Source: Adiantum capillus-veneris
Lineage: Eukaryota > Streptophyta > Polypodiopsida > Polypodiales > Pteridaceae
Assembly (NCBI GenBank): GCA_014529385.2
Contig: CM043942.1
Location: 2,770,501-2,834,500, forward strand
Direction: 5' to 3'
DNA: 64,000 nt
Under the pieces are notes generated by a model. It was not told the origin of the DNA, did no database searches, and saw only the letters and a program-made list of their open reading frames with translations. This document shows positions 40,501 through 52,793 of this stretch, piece after piece (the first letter of the stretch is position 1; every line of letters starts with the position of its first letter). A program made the translations under genes and the position numbers.

Positions 40501-41620
40501 TAAATATATTAACAACTTGCAAAAAAAATTGGGGAAGCTACTATGCATGGACGAACACCAATAGAACTTGAAAACGTAAAGATAATGGATGGAGGCCTTT
40601 CTTTGCATAATAAGTCCGCTCGAGTAGGGATGGCTCCCTTCAAGCGATGGAGATATATTGGAAGCATTAAACAAAGCGAACATATTAGAAAAATAAACTA
40701 CAAACCTTACACCTCTTAAACAATTAGAGTGATGCAAAACACTTATGAAATTCTACTCAAATGTTGCTCAATCGTCACTCCGTGGGTGATATGAGCTCCC
40801 TACCTTCACTTGCACCCTCGTGGTGTCTCTTTACTGGCTCTAAAAGTCAAGGGAGGTACGTACCTCCTCTCTAATGAACTTTTAATTTACTTTGTCAAGG
40901 CAATTAGGCTTGATGAATCCGTGCTTGTGTGCTTCACGAGTATCTGAGCGTTTTTGCTCACAAAAATCACGCATCTTCTTCATCATCCACTTGTTGCGAG
41001 AAGCGTCACTCAAGAGAAAACACGGGGAAACTATCATAAACGAGAAAAATGACTCGCTCTTACTTTGATGCCTAGGTACAAATCTTGTGCTTGCGGTGAA
41101 TGAGAGTTTTTTCATTCTCATCCACGTGTTTGTAATGTGATTCTTGATCTATGTTGTAAGAACACCCGTGCTACAATGAGCAGAGGTATGCAATCCTTGC
41201 AAATAAATGAATAGCATGCAAACATGCAACAAAATAGACAAATGTGTATACTTGTAGAATCCTATGTATAGGCAAACCAGCACAAGTCAAAGATGTAGAG
41301 GAAAAGAGAGAGGCATATGCACCTCCAAGGTTGGAGTGCTACACATGTAAACAATGTCCGGGATAATGGGTTCACAAGGTGAGCTGAGTCAGCACTAGGC
41401 TGATTGCTGTGGGAAAAATAAGAGACCAGATGCACGACACCAAGAAAAAGCTCAAATGACACTTATATCACTTAAAATTGACACCCAAAAAGCCTCAAGC
41501 TGCTAATGGTTAACCAAAGTGGGACTTGATTACAATTGGCCGTCATTAACGAGGTTGTTGAGAAGTTCTCAAGCTTATGAGAGATTAATTCTCCCAAAAA
41601 GCCTACCCAAGTGAGTAAAA
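40501..41620. other. unassigned intergenic stretch
   Basis: No gene, RNA or repeat structure recognised; only short overlapping frames. Confidence 0.4.
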
Positions 41621-43063
41621 TCAACCCTGGTTACACCATAAAAGCTTGTCCACTTTACTATGACAACTATTAGAGCTTAAAACTGGTGCCCTTTTGCCTA
41701 GATCGAGAGAAAAAGAATCCGAGTTCCCCTGTTGCCTTGAGATTTTCTTTGGATTGCTCAATATCTTCTTAATGTCTCTAAAGTTGGTGAATATGTAAAG
41801 AAAGAAAATTGTCTGTAGACATACCAAATGGCATAAAACTTGTAACTCAACTATGTGTAGTGCAATCAACCCATAAAGAAAAAGGTAGCAGCTTAGGCCA
41901 ATCACCAATATCTCCTTAGCATGCCTTTGATAAAGCCTTAACAATAGGCGGATGCCCTCTTTCACTTTTCCCATTCCCTTCTGGATAGTATGCTGTAGTA
42001 AGAGCCAATTTGATGCCCAACACTCCTCTATCAGCAGTGATTTTACCAACGCACCTCTATTAGCAGTGATTTTACCAACACAACTATACCTAGAAATTAC
42101 ATATTCTAGCAGAAGTTTGCACACAAAACTTGCAACTTTTGTACAAAAATCTCTCCCTTCAACCTGGTTAGTGAGACCTTCTCTAGCAAGAACAATATAC
42201 CTCATCTGCCAAACCCTCCCTAGCATTGTCATCAAATCTACTACCCACTTGTAATGCATAGCTAGTGGATAAGTAGGATGTAATCCATCTCGATGTCGTA
42301 CATTAGAATATTGCTAGAATACTAAACAAGTCTCCACAAATGAGACACATCTTTGTACATTCCTTTCCACCAGTAGCGGTTCTTAATTTTGACAAAAGTT
42401 GCACATACCCCTCTGTGTGTGTCCAACCCATAAGCTTTTGTGAATCTCTTTAATCACTTGCTGTTGAGTTTCTTTATAACAAAAAACCCATTGTGGTACC
42501 CCTCTTGAACGCTTTGGCTGCTTCCACAAATGAACATCCTTTAAAAATTAGCCATAAGACTTTTTCCTGATCCTCTAGTACTCTTGACCACTCCATCCCT
42601 CTTGCCTAGTAAGAGTGCTGAGGTAGTAGCCTAACAAAATCCATTCTCCATAGTACACCTCTTTAGAAAAGACTTCAAAAACACGAACATGAGTACCAAA
42701 ACTTGCATGTAAATGAGAAGACCTGTATAACATTAAGCGCACATCATCACTGGTGGTAAGCATCTCCTCTTCATCTTCATACCTGGCCCTTGACAACATA
42801 TCTACAAGGGTTACCTCTGCCTCGAATATGGAAAAATTCAAGATTACGTGACTTAATAAAGGCTATCAATCACAAAATTGCAATGTCCGGAGTAGAGCAG
42901 TTTGCAATCACCCCTATCAATGGTAAACAATCTATTTCTACCACAAGTAAAGCACTTTGTCAGACTTCAGGGGAGTAGCAACACCCCAACGTTCTCTCTT
43001 AACCCGTGGGTAACCTCTTTGACAAGCATTAAGAACTTTTGCTCCAAATGGGACTGCATGCAT
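41621..43063 (-). pseudogene. Ty3/gypsy RNase H to integrase remnant
   Basis: Read right to left on the minus strand. A piece of RNase H (VVEIDCLPLIGVIANCSTPD, then IAFIKSRNLEFFHIRGRGN) leads into VTLVDMLSRARYEDE in frame 42841-42575, which is the RNase H to integrase junction. Frame 42259-41621 has the integrase core text YIVLAREGLTNQVEGR, RYSCVGKITANRGAL and a damaged continuation KGMGKVKEGI. Frame changes and stops lie between all three blocks. The family integrates cDNA; this copy is dead. It faces away from the related-looking gag at 43.5-45.3 kb. Confidence 0.8.
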
Positions 43064-43144
43064 GTGACAATCTTCATCATCTTGACCTACAACCCACCCA
43101 ATACCTATCAGACTGTGAGTGTGCAAATATGGTGCATGTGCGGA

Positions 43145-43147
<3 letters not shown>

Positions 43148-43213
<66 letters not shown>
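43148..43213. repeat. (GA)n microsatellite between two opposed Ty3 fragments
   Basis: About 33 GA units. It separates the minus-strand integrase remnant from the plus-strand gag remnant. Confidence 0.98.
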
Positions 43214-43217
<4 letters not shown>

Positions 43218-43548
43218 CAGGATGTGGATGGAGCTCCCAAATCTCATTGTATGAGCATAATGTGAGAATGAGTGAGAGATTTGGTCTCTTATTTTTCCCA
43301 CATCGAGAATCCCGGTGCTGACCTAGCTCACCTTGCAAACCCATTATCCTCAACATCTTTGGTGAACACGACATGAAACTGATCCAGGGTGGGTAAATCT
43401 TGAAGAGAAAGATGACTACAGGGCAAGAGGCAGCGGTGCAACAAATGATGCAACAATTTTTTGCTTGCATGCAACAACAATAGAATGCACAACAACAATT
43501 TAAATTGCATGAGCGGATTCAGAAAGCTAGACAATAGTTACAGAGAAA

Positions 43549-45290
43549 TTGCAACGATTTGAAGGTCCAAATATTCAAAATTTTGCCAAGTTTATGAGAA
43601 ATCTATGGAGGATAGTGGGATTGATATTCATGAAGCAATTGAAGGGTTCCACTTGATTGTTGTGCTAGAGCTTAGGGCTCAAATTGGGGAGAGACAAACT
43701 GCACAAGGAACAAATTGGTAGAATTTCAAGAAGGCATTCCAAGGAGGAGTATTTCCTTGAAGATTCTCAGAGGGTAACTAAGAAAAGTTTTATGAAGTGG
43801 ATCCAACAGAAAACAAGGACTTATGTGCACGTGAGTTGCTGCAAGAATTTGAAAAGAAATTTGAGCAGTTATCTATGGGAGAGGAGCGGTCATTGAAACA
43901 GGAATGGGTAGAGCTATTTGTCCAAGCCACTGATCCACGACTTCAAAAAAGTTTGTTGTAGCTACTTGAGGATTCAATTGGTGAATTGGGCTTAACATCT
44001 GATTGGAAGCTGGGGTTTGAAGCAGTCAACATGATTGTGAAGTAGTAGATGAGGGTGGATAAGCTAATTGTGCTTAATTCCATGGACACAACTGATGAAG
44101 AAATTAAGGAGAAGTCAGCCTCTGGAAAACAAAAATTAGAGGAGCCGATTCTTGATGACCCGATCAAAGGTACACAAGAATTAAATTTGAACTTAAAGCA
44201 ATTAATCTTGAAGGGGTAAGCACAAAGGGTTACACTTTAGAGCCCAAGAAATGACCTCCACGCAAGGATTGGGATGACCACTACATGTGGTGTGATAGTA
44301 AAAACCATGAACACAAAGACCATGAGCATTTTGATGAAGCTTACATGAAAAATGTGGTTTTTTGGAAAGACAAGAAGATTTATCTCAGGGAAACAGGTGA
44401 CCCACTCCGCTTGAATTTTGAAAGGGATGTATGAAGAAGTTAGTGGAGGAAATACAACATAATGTTGTTATGGTAGAAGGAGCTACATACGGGCTACAGG
44501 TATACAATAAGGAAGATGAAGAAGGTGAAAGAACTAAGGGTGATTTGTGGCCTTATGCTTTGAAGACAATAGAATCAGGCAAAGTGATTCATGGAAAACA
44601 ATTCCAGGTTAGAAATTGCATTCGAGAAACTATAGGATGGGCTGAACCAGTGGATTCTCTTTTGGTATATGCATTTATTGACAAGTCCCAAGCTCATGAA
44701 GCCATAGTAGAAGAGAAGCACAAAAGAGATGAAGATATTACAGGAACATTAAAAAGAGCATCCAGGTCTAGAAATAAGCAAGATGAGAGGCCTACTCCCA
44801 AACCTACTCCTGAAGTGGTTATGGAAGAGGCATCAAAGATAAGAACCAAGGTAAGCCAAAGGGACCTTATAAGCTAAAATCTGACAATGAGTTGGCTACA
44901 AATCTAAAGAAGGTTTTTGAAGGGCGCATTCTCAATAGCAAAGTGGAGCTCACGTTGGGTGACATCTTGGAAATTACCAAGCGTGAGTTTCATGAGGAGA
45001 TTATTGACATTATCAAGAGGAAACATCAATTACCAAGTGAGCAAGAACCTAATGTAGTTAAGAGACAAATGATTCATCACATTGAGTCAATTCTGGATGC
45101 CTATGAAGAGGCATTTGAAGATGAAAAGTCAAAGCTTGTGGTGGTTTCAAATCCAATTATACCTTAGGTAAGGCATGTTCATTATAATGAAGATGGAGAT
45201 GAAGAAATTGTGCCCAGGAGTCACTTTTCTAGGACTAATTGGGCGAGAGTGATGGGAATGGGATCATGCTAGCTAGGGTGGATGAAAGAG
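43549..45290 (+). pseudogene. Ty3/gypsy gag and pre-protease remnant
   Basis: A gag of the type carrying KEEYFLEDSQRVTKKSF and FMKWI begins near RFEGPNIQNFAKF (about 43549). Several frame changes follow to 44431. Frame 44431-44877 (148 codons) contains the long linker (DLWPYALKTIESGKVIHG), and 44892-45167 has ELATNLKKVFEGRILNSKVE and TLGDILEITKREFHEEI. It stops before any protease. Stops and frameshifts near 43680, 43960, 44050, 44220 and 44877 make it a pseudogene. Confidence 0.75.
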
Positions 45291-45578
45291 AAACTTTGTG
45301 CACCTGACTAAGTGTGTGTAGGCTAGATTATCACTCAAGCAAATTAGGTTCCAAGATAGATTAACTTGGATTCATAAACATGATCTTAAGTATTTGCTAA
45401 CCCATCACAAGCTCACCATAAACAAGGGAGATGTAATGCAAAATAGAGTTGGTTTATTCATTCGTAAAATGAGCTTTAAGTAGCTCTATAGCCTTGCACC
45501 ACTGCATGTGAAATAATTCCTCCTCTTCTCTCCTTGACTCATACTTTAATGACTCTAGGAAAAAGCTCACACCTTACA

Positions 45579-46480
45579 ATACTCCCCTTGAGGTTTGGGC
45601 TAGGACAATACAATGAATATTCTTTATCTCTAAGGATGACACATAGTATCCACATAAGATGTCAATACATATCCACTAAGGATGATAGATCTTGTCCACA
45701 AAGGATGACAAAAGATAAAAGTCCTCCCCTTGTGAACTAGAGAGGTTACAATCTTCACGGTATGTCGTTGCAGTAGACCAGGTTGTTCTTGCCCTGGTGT
45801 TTGTCTTCTTCTTCTTCCTCCACCACATGAGCTGATCCACTTGCAAGTTTCTTGCCTTTGTAGTTTTAGTTGTTGTTGTTGGCATTGCTGCTTTCTCCAC
45901 TTGAGTAGCATCAAGAAGGAGGATGCCCCTTCTTACCACTTTGCCACAAGCCTTGTTGGTGTAGCAATCTTTTGCTACATGTCCCATTCTCCCTCAATAA
46001 TAACACTTCTTTACATTTGAGGATGAGGATGATGAATATCCTCCCTTTGGTGATGATATGCCAAAGGCTCCTCTTGATGGTGTCGATGTGCCCTTTTGCT
46101 TCTTCTGCTTGAAGAGAATTGATGATGTTCTTGCAATCCTGGAGCCGGTTCTTTCTCTTCAAGGATGGTGACTAAGTGGTCATAAGAGGGTGTAAGTGCA
46201 CTTAAAAGAATGACCATGTTGTCATCTTCTAGTATATTACATTGTATGTAAGTAAGCTGCGTTGTGATGCTTTCAAGTCTATTCACAATGCTAGCTATGT
46301 CCTCTCCTTCATACATTGTGGTTTTGTAAAGTTGTCTTTTTAGACTCGCTTTAATCCTTTGAGCTCTAGCCCCAAAGTTCTCTTCAAGAATAACCCATGT
46401 TTTATGTGCACTTGTACATTTATCAATGAAGTGAACATAGTTGTCGTGAAGTGTGGTGATGATGATCCCAAGTGCTTGTT
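45579..46480 (-). pseudogene. Copia gag remnant joined to its 3' polypurine tract
   Basis: On the minus strand a UBN2-type gag begins beyond 46480, where another element's LTR cuts in. It runs through TWVILEENFGARAQRIKASL, LYKTTMYEGEDIASIVNRLE and LLSALTPSYDHLVTILEEKE. The zinc knuckle reads C-Y-Y-stop-G-R-M-G-H-V-A-K-D-C: the second cysteine codon is TGA at 45994-45996. About 400 bp later the polypurine tract CTCAAGGGGAGTAT (45579-45592) and an LTR start (TGTAAGGTGTG) follow. All of protease, integrase and RT have therefore been lost by internal deletion. Confidence 0.8.
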
Positions 46481-46833
46481 TGTAATCCCACATAGTGGAA
46501 TTGGGATTGCAAACTCGGTGTATATAGCCTGGGGCGTGACTCCTCATTAGGTATCAAGAGATGGGAGGGCTCATGGAGCTCTTGGCTTTGATGGGTATGG
46601 CACTGGGCGGGGCTGGCTCTACATGAGCGGCGTATGACTGGAGGTTTGGTGGGAGATGGTGGCGCATGCTTCCATGTGGTCTCTCAGTTGTGGTCATTTT
46701 TCCATTGATAGCACCCATTGGAAGTTGATGATGTGGCACTCGGTTCGAATCTGGCTCACATGCCCACATGGGAAAATCTTTTTTGAAGGGAAAGAGAGGG
46801 AGAAACAACGGGGCCGTCATTGCCCCCCTCTGG
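46481..46833 (+). repeat. left LTR, first part
   Basis: From about ATCCCACATAGTGGAATTGG it matches 55768-56090 closely (shared GTATATAGCC, GGTATCAAGAGATGGGAGGG). It breaks at the nested element. Confidence 0.75.
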
Positions 46834-47160
46834 TGTTATAGAAATGATATTTTATGATTTATTGCAGTTGATAGGTGGAAAAGACTAGACCGAGCTAGGC
46901 CTATGCAAATGGAAATATATATTGTACATTTTATTATTCAAGTGCTCTTTATGACTTTGGCCATTTACGACCGGCCGGCCAATTTGTACTCACATTGACC
47001 ATTGAAGAAATCTATAAATGAAATACGTGCAAGAGGAAAATGGTCACTCTTGCACAGGGGGAGATTGCACCCAGTGTCTGTGTTTTTCTTCTCACCTCTC
47101 CTCTCTTCTCTTTCTTGTCGTGCCAGGCATAGCAATCTACTCTAGGAGGGCAGCCACGCA
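46834..47160 (+). repeat. 5' LTR of the LARD-like element
   Basis: Direct repeat of 52208-52533, about 95% alike by eye. The true 3' end may be GTAGCA at 47173, two bases before the primer site, if the right LTR has lost its end. Confidence 0.85.
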
Positions 47161-47174
47161 TCCGTTTGTAGCAG

Positions 47175-47186
47175 TGGTATCAGAGC
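47175..47186 (+). other. primer binding site, tRNA-iMet
   Basis: TGGTATCAGAGC, the standard plant iMet primer site, directly after the 5' LTR. Confidence 0.9.
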
Positions 47187-47636
47187 GTAGGCTACGCTCC
47201 AAAGATTAAAGATAATCAACAGCTAAGTACCTTGGTTTTTTTAAATGTTTGTAGAGTTTGTTATTTGCTTTCATTTGTAGTAATTAGTGTGATTGAACAA
47301 GACATATAGGGGTCTTGAAAATGAAAGAGAATCCCTTCTTTGTTGTCGTAATATAGTGATTAGCAATGTAATTATGATGATTAAACATAATAATATATTA
47401 AAACTGAATCTTATGAGAATACTCATAAAAAGAAGATCTTGGAGATGTTGCTATATAGGGAAGAAATAGGGAGTACTTTATTCAGGGGATTAACATAGAG
47501 TAATGATTTTTCTTCTGAAAGCGTAGCAAGATGACAGTTTATGAGGGCAAGACGAGCAAGATAGGGTAGCAATTTGATATTAAGCCCGTTAGGAAGGAGA
47601 CGACTCAAAGAAGAAGGTGAGCTTTTAAATATATAT

Positions 47637-47671
47637 TCATATATATATATATATATATTACTCACTCTCTC

Positions 47672-47707
<36 letters not shown>
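47637..47707. repeat. (TA)n and (CT)n microsatellites
   Basis: (TA)n at 47637-47659 and (CT)n at about 47665-47707, inside the LARD-like element. Confidence 0.95.
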
Positions 47708-47710
<3 letters not shown>

Positions 47711-48711
47711 GGGCTATTGACTCTCATCAGTCTACACACACCACCTAGGCGAATAGCAGTGAGTGCGAGCACGACTTATATACAGGAAACCTCATTTATC
47801 ATAATGGGGAGAATGCATAGATGTAGGAAGATGAGACAAAAAAAAAACAAACAAGAGATGCAACTTAATAGCAACCTCTGGCGTCAACGTCTACAGCGCC
47901 CTCACAAATGGCGAAAATCTCCATTGCAGCCCCCTGCCAATCTTGGCACTTTTTCAAGCATGCCAAATTGGCTCTGTAACTCGCACAAGTAGCAGCCAAT
48001 CCCTTGCGTCCATGTACTCCAGCCGTCCAAGTGGGTGGGCACGAGAGTGCATGCAAAGACAAAATAAATAAATAAATAAATAATAACAATAAAATGCTTT
48101 CCATCTCTCTCTCACTGCGAGTGAACAGTTGTACACTCTCTCTCTGCTCAATCAGCTAGTGACCGTAGTCACCATCCTCAAACTTAGCCAATTGTCTTAA
48201 ACGCTAGCTTGGTTTCCGCTAGAAAACTGCCATCCACGCTTTTGCCCCCACTCATCAACCCACCTCTGCATGAGCTGCTAGTACTGATCGAAGGCTGAGG
48301 GTGGTTTGTAGGAAGGGGAGCAAACTGTAGTATGTTTCATTTTGCATGGCAGCACCCCTCATAGCAAGTTGCATGCGCCATTGGTGCCAAACACACTGTG
48401 GGTTGTAGTTGAAGCGGCCTGCAGTTGGTGCATGCACTCAACAAAAAGCAGTGGTGCTCCTGATCACATGCCACCCACCTCACACCCAAACTCCCTTCTC
48501 ATGAATGTAGAACACACAATCAACATACTGTTCTAACCATCTCTCTCTTCACTGGCGTCCATATTTTTGAGGCTGCAGTCCCACTCTCTCTCTCTCTCCC
48601 ATGCCGCCCACAATTTAATTGTCCCTCTCTCTTACACACACATGGCGTCTCCAACCACTCCCTTACGGCTGTGATCGTCTGCCAACCCACACATGCAATA
48701 CACAGGATCCT

Positions 48712-48714
<3 letters not shown>

Positions 48715-48785
<71 letters not shown>
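48715..48785. repeat. (CT)n microsatellite
   Basis: About 35 uninterrupted CT units inside the LARD-like element; it is the source of spurious RERE and SLSL frames. Confidence 0.98.
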
Positions 48786-48787
<2 letters not shown>

Positions 48788-49179
48788 AACCAAATCCCTA
48801 ACTCTCTATAGCCGCCATACACACTTTCGATGGAGCAGCCGTTGCATGCAGCAGAAAGGGTCACCACTCTTTTGCTATCTTTATTATGCATACTAGCGCC
48901 TAGTCTTGAACGCAGGAGCCGCTCTTCTCTCGCTCTCTCCTACCAATAAACTCCAGTCCGACTCATTCTCTCTCTGTCTCGCCAACCTGAAGTTGATTGG
49001 ACTAGACTAGACACATCCCCCATGTACCCATGCAACCATATCTCTCTTTTTGGGACCAAATTTTGGTTGCATCATCGCATGCCGCAGCACAAGATCATGC
49101 AATTCACTGGCAATACCAACTGTGCTTGCATATTACGATGGGCAGCACAATAAGAAGCAAACGTGGCAGGGACTGCTTA

Positions 49180-49930
49180 CAAAGGCGGACATTGAGGAAG
49201 CTGGACAACGGCCGCTGCAAGACTCAAACGATGTCAGAGCATTGACGATACTGCTTGATGAATTTTTTTACTTTGCTTCATTTCAATTTGTACCCAGATT
49301 GCATGAGTGAGGTCCCATAGGTCTTTGGAAGATGGTTAATATACTATTTCATTTCATTTCGCTCTCTCTTCTCTCTCCTCCTATGACTCCTTATAGCAGC
49401 GGACACTGAGGACGCTCTCTGGCAACCACTCCAATACTTTCTCCGGATGCCATACATCCATCGGCATTAATGATGATGAAGATGATTTCATTCGATTTCA
49501 GTCTGACGCTTTTCAACTTTTAGTTTTAATTTTTTCACTTTAGACATTTTATTGCTGTACCCAAGCACTAGTTTAGATCCACAAGGATTGTATCAACTCG
49601 CATCACAAGTAATTTTACCTTTTGACGACATGTAATGTACCCTTTCATCTCACCTTGCTCTCCCTTTCTCCCTCTTCCTGCTCTCCCCGTACCACTACTG
49701 TAGAATTAATGGACATTGAAGACGCTCTTTTAGTGACTGATGTACGACTTCCTGCGACAACGCCCATTGTCGAGCATTCTCAGGCATTGACCATGATGAT
49801 GATCCTTTTAGTATGATGTTTTTAAACTCTTAGTTTTTACATCTTTCGTTTTACTTCGTTTTAATTTTGTAACCATATATTGGATTAGATCCACCCGGAT
49901 TCAGTCCGTTTTGATCTCATCATTCTAAAT
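49180..49930 (+). repeat. diverged internal repeats, period about 310 bp
   Basis: Segments starting near GCGGACATTGAGGAAGCT (49186), GCGGACACTGAGGACGCT (49399) and ATGGACATTGAAGACGCT (49709) are followed in the same order by a CATT-GA-GATGATGA block, a TTTTAGTTTTTA block and TAGATCCAC. They are old duplicated units; no protein family is evident. Confidence 0.6.
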
Positions 49931-51587
49931 GTTTAATTTCTAATCTCACATAGTCAAACATCTCCCTCTGTGAATGTCTCTCCTCGTGTTGCCCCACTCT
50001 AGCATAAACAACCTGAGGACTCTCATAACTCTAATTAGTGGTCTCACTCACTAAATAGACAATGCAAGTGGATTCATATCTCATGGTATACTGGACGATG
50101 ACATATGTGATGTAGCTTTATCTTTGTCTCTATACCCTAGCCTCTACTCGTATATCCCTCCCCTCAAATTACATTGACGATATTATGCCCCATCGACGAT
50201 TACAATGTGACTAGATGATAATGAATGCACAAATTCAACTAGAAGCATACTGAGGGATATTGACGAATGGTACAAATTTGCGATGGGTAACAACACTAAT
50301 TCGGGCAGAAAGTATTTGGAACACAACTATGAAATGATATGTTGGAGATGACCAAAATCAAGATTCATAAAGTGATCATAAGACCTAGGTTTATATAACT
50401 ATAATATCTTCAATGGATTCCATCACACTATTTGCAGAGATTTTATTTTACTTAATTTTATTTTACTTATAATCTGTGGATTTTTATGGCATGATTTGCA
50501 TGATCTTTTTTCGATACCTAGCACAATATTTTAAATCCTTTGCGATACCTAGCAATGTTGTTAGCATTCTATTTTCAATTGGTTAATGTTTTAATTAGCA
50601 CAAGCTGGTACAAAATATTCTATGCTCATACTACTACTGCCAGCTTGCTCGGTGACCCCTTTTCGCAACTTCATCTATTGCGACACAACTATATAGCATG
50701 CTCTTTTTGCGATTCCTTCTATCAACCGTGGTTGTCAAATGTCCTGCATTCTTCATTCGGGACTTAAAATTTGTAGGACTTACCAAATTGTGAAGATTTT
50801 ATGGGTTTCTCTCCTCTTCGAATGGCTCATCATTTAATGACTAGTAGCACTGCTCAATCCCCATACCTTTATTCGGTTTACCGTAATTTACAGGAAATTA
50901 AAATTATCTGTCTTGCTTGACTTCAATCAAATGATTTTTTTCATAATCTTCACTTGTTTTTGTTACATTTCTCCAACTCATTTAAGGATTCACAAAAACC
51001 GATGCAGACCATAATGTGAGGACGTCAGATAAGTAATCTTTTAACTTTATTATTCAAATTCATTCTTATGGCTTTCATTTTCATCTTCTCACTATATTTT
51101 ATCGAGTTTTATGATACCTCCTACTCTGTTATCGATCCAATATCTATCTTCACCTAAATCTTACTACCTTCTGCTTGATTATATTAACTCTGTCATACAA
51201 GATTGTGCCAAGCTCCTCGTTATCTTTACTGATACCATTCCAAGAGACGACACAACTTTCTCGACACTAGCCACTCTGGATCCTGTTGGTATGTACCTCG
51301 ACTACGTCACTCCTCTTTTTCTCTGCATTATATTTAAGGTGAATACTCAAACACTGCGAAGATTATGCCCTCTAATTTAATTCAAAGAAATTTTTGTGAG
51401 ATAATTGTGTTGAGATGCTTTGTCAGTAAGCTATGAAGCTACTCATGCAACCTAAGGTGCTCTGGGATACTGCACAACCATTTGTAAATCCTTTGGTTAT
51501 ATACTACACTGTGATGTCGACAATGTAGTAAATATACTTATTTTTTTTTCTCCTTTATGTCTTGTCTAGTCCATTGGTCAAAAGCAC

Positions 51588-51758
51588 ACAGATTCGCCAG
51601 TTTAGGTAGTGTGTAGATAGTCATCTTTGTGCAGATTCGCCGATTTAGGCAGCACATTGATAAATTGCAGATTCATGATCTTTAAACAGTATCAAATGCA
51701 GATTCTCCGATTTAGGCAGCACGTCTTAGTGGTGTAGGTTCACCGATTTAGGCAACAC
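51588..51758 (+). repeat. four degenerate copies of a 25-bp motif
   Basis: Copies begin near 51588, 51631, 51698 and 51734, with core GATTCGCCGATTTAGGCAG. A shorter GCAGATTC occurs at 51667. Spacing is irregular (43, 67 and 36 bp). Confidence 0.75.
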
Positions 51759-52207
51759 CTATCACAAAATCATGCTGCAGTGGTTGGCCACCACTGTAAC
51801 TGGTATGATTTTGTTACCCGGGTACATAATGAAAGTGATTTTGGATTTGGATATTTAGATTTTGGATTTGAAACTGATATATGTTGGCAGATATTTGGAC
51901 TTGAATTTTTGTGGGTTGTCGCGACAGTATTTATGGAATTGGATTGAGATTAATGCGAATTGATTATGATGAGTGTGACCAATGATATCTTGATTCATCA
52001 GGATATGACATATACTGCTTATTCTAGTGGTCTGGGACACTAGAATAGGTAGTATGTGGATGACGGCATGCATAAGCAATGTTGTTTAATTTTATGGATT
52101 TTTTCTTTTACTATTTGATACAGATTTCTAATCATTGTTTTTGACAAGTATTGTTTGCAGATTTTTATCTTCGTAACTGAGGACAATTGCTTTCCAACGG
52201 AGAGATA

Positions 52208-52533
52208 TGTTATAGAAATGATATATTATGATTTATTGCAGTTGAGAGGTGGAAAAGACTAGACCGAGCTAGGCCTATGCGAATGGAAATATATATTGTA
52301 CATTTTATTATTCAAGTGCTCTTTATGAGCTTTGGCGATTTATGACCACCCGGCCAGTTTGTACTCACATTGACCATTGAAGAAATCTATAAATGAAATA
52401 CGTGCAAGAGGGAAATGGTCACTCTTGCACGGGGGGAGATTGCACCCAGTGTCTGTGTTCTTCTTCTCACCTCTCCTCTCTTCTCTTTCTTGTCGTGCCA
52501 GGCGTAGAAATCTACTCTAGGAGGGCAGCCACG
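52208..52533 (+). repeat. 3' LTR of the LARD-like element
   Basis: Partner of 46834-47160, preceded by the purine-rich GGAGAGATA. It ends abruptly at CCACG next to the second part of the surrounding element's LTR. Confidence 0.85.
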
Positions 52534-52747
52534 TGTTTGGGTGTGTGTGATCACAAAAAGTTTGCGGTGTGTGTTCATGCTCCCTAATTAGTGTATGTGC
52601 TTGTGTTTTTGTGATGTGTTGGATGTTTGTGTATGTAAATGTGAAATTTTGAAGGTGATTATCAGGGGATAGGGGTGTTGTGAAAGCATTGAGATATAGA
52701 GAGGCATTTCTGTGAGTGCTGGGTGTTTTCTCACTGTCCCCTTTCCA
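52534..52747 (+). repeat. left LTR of the surrounding element, second part
   Basis: Matches 56817-57032, with shared TGTTTGGGTG, TAGTGTATGTGCTT and GGGTGTTTTCTCACT. Ends CCA just before the primer-like site. Confidence 0.75.
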
Positions 52748-52752
52748 TCTTC

Positions 52753-52771
52753 TGGTGCCCCCATGGAGGAG
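52753..52771 (+). other. primer-binding-site-like motif
   Basis: TGGTGCCCCCATGGAGGAG, 5 nt after the LTR end. Nearly identical to the motif at 28225-28243 on the other strand. Confidence 0.65.
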
Positions 52772-52793
52772 CTTGAATTTAAAGATAATAGAG

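Larger units (their letters stand above)
46834..52533 (+). mobile_element. non-coding LTR element (LARD-like), nested
   Basis: LTRs at 46834-47160 (or up to 47173) and 52208-52533 both start TGTTATAGAAATGATAT and stay very similar through GGAGGGCAGCCACG. An exact iMet primer site follows the left LTR and a purine run (GGAGAGATA) precedes the right one. The 5-kb interior has no gag or pol motif in any frame; it holds microsatellites and internal repeats. It is inserted in the left LTR of the surrounding element. The right end lacks the last bases of the LTR and the flanks do not form a target duplication, so a deletion followed insertion. Confidence 0.85.

Noticed and set aside
51588-51758. 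Possible CRISPR-like array
   Set aside because: Repeats are degenerate, spacing is irregular, and the setting is a plant retroelement.
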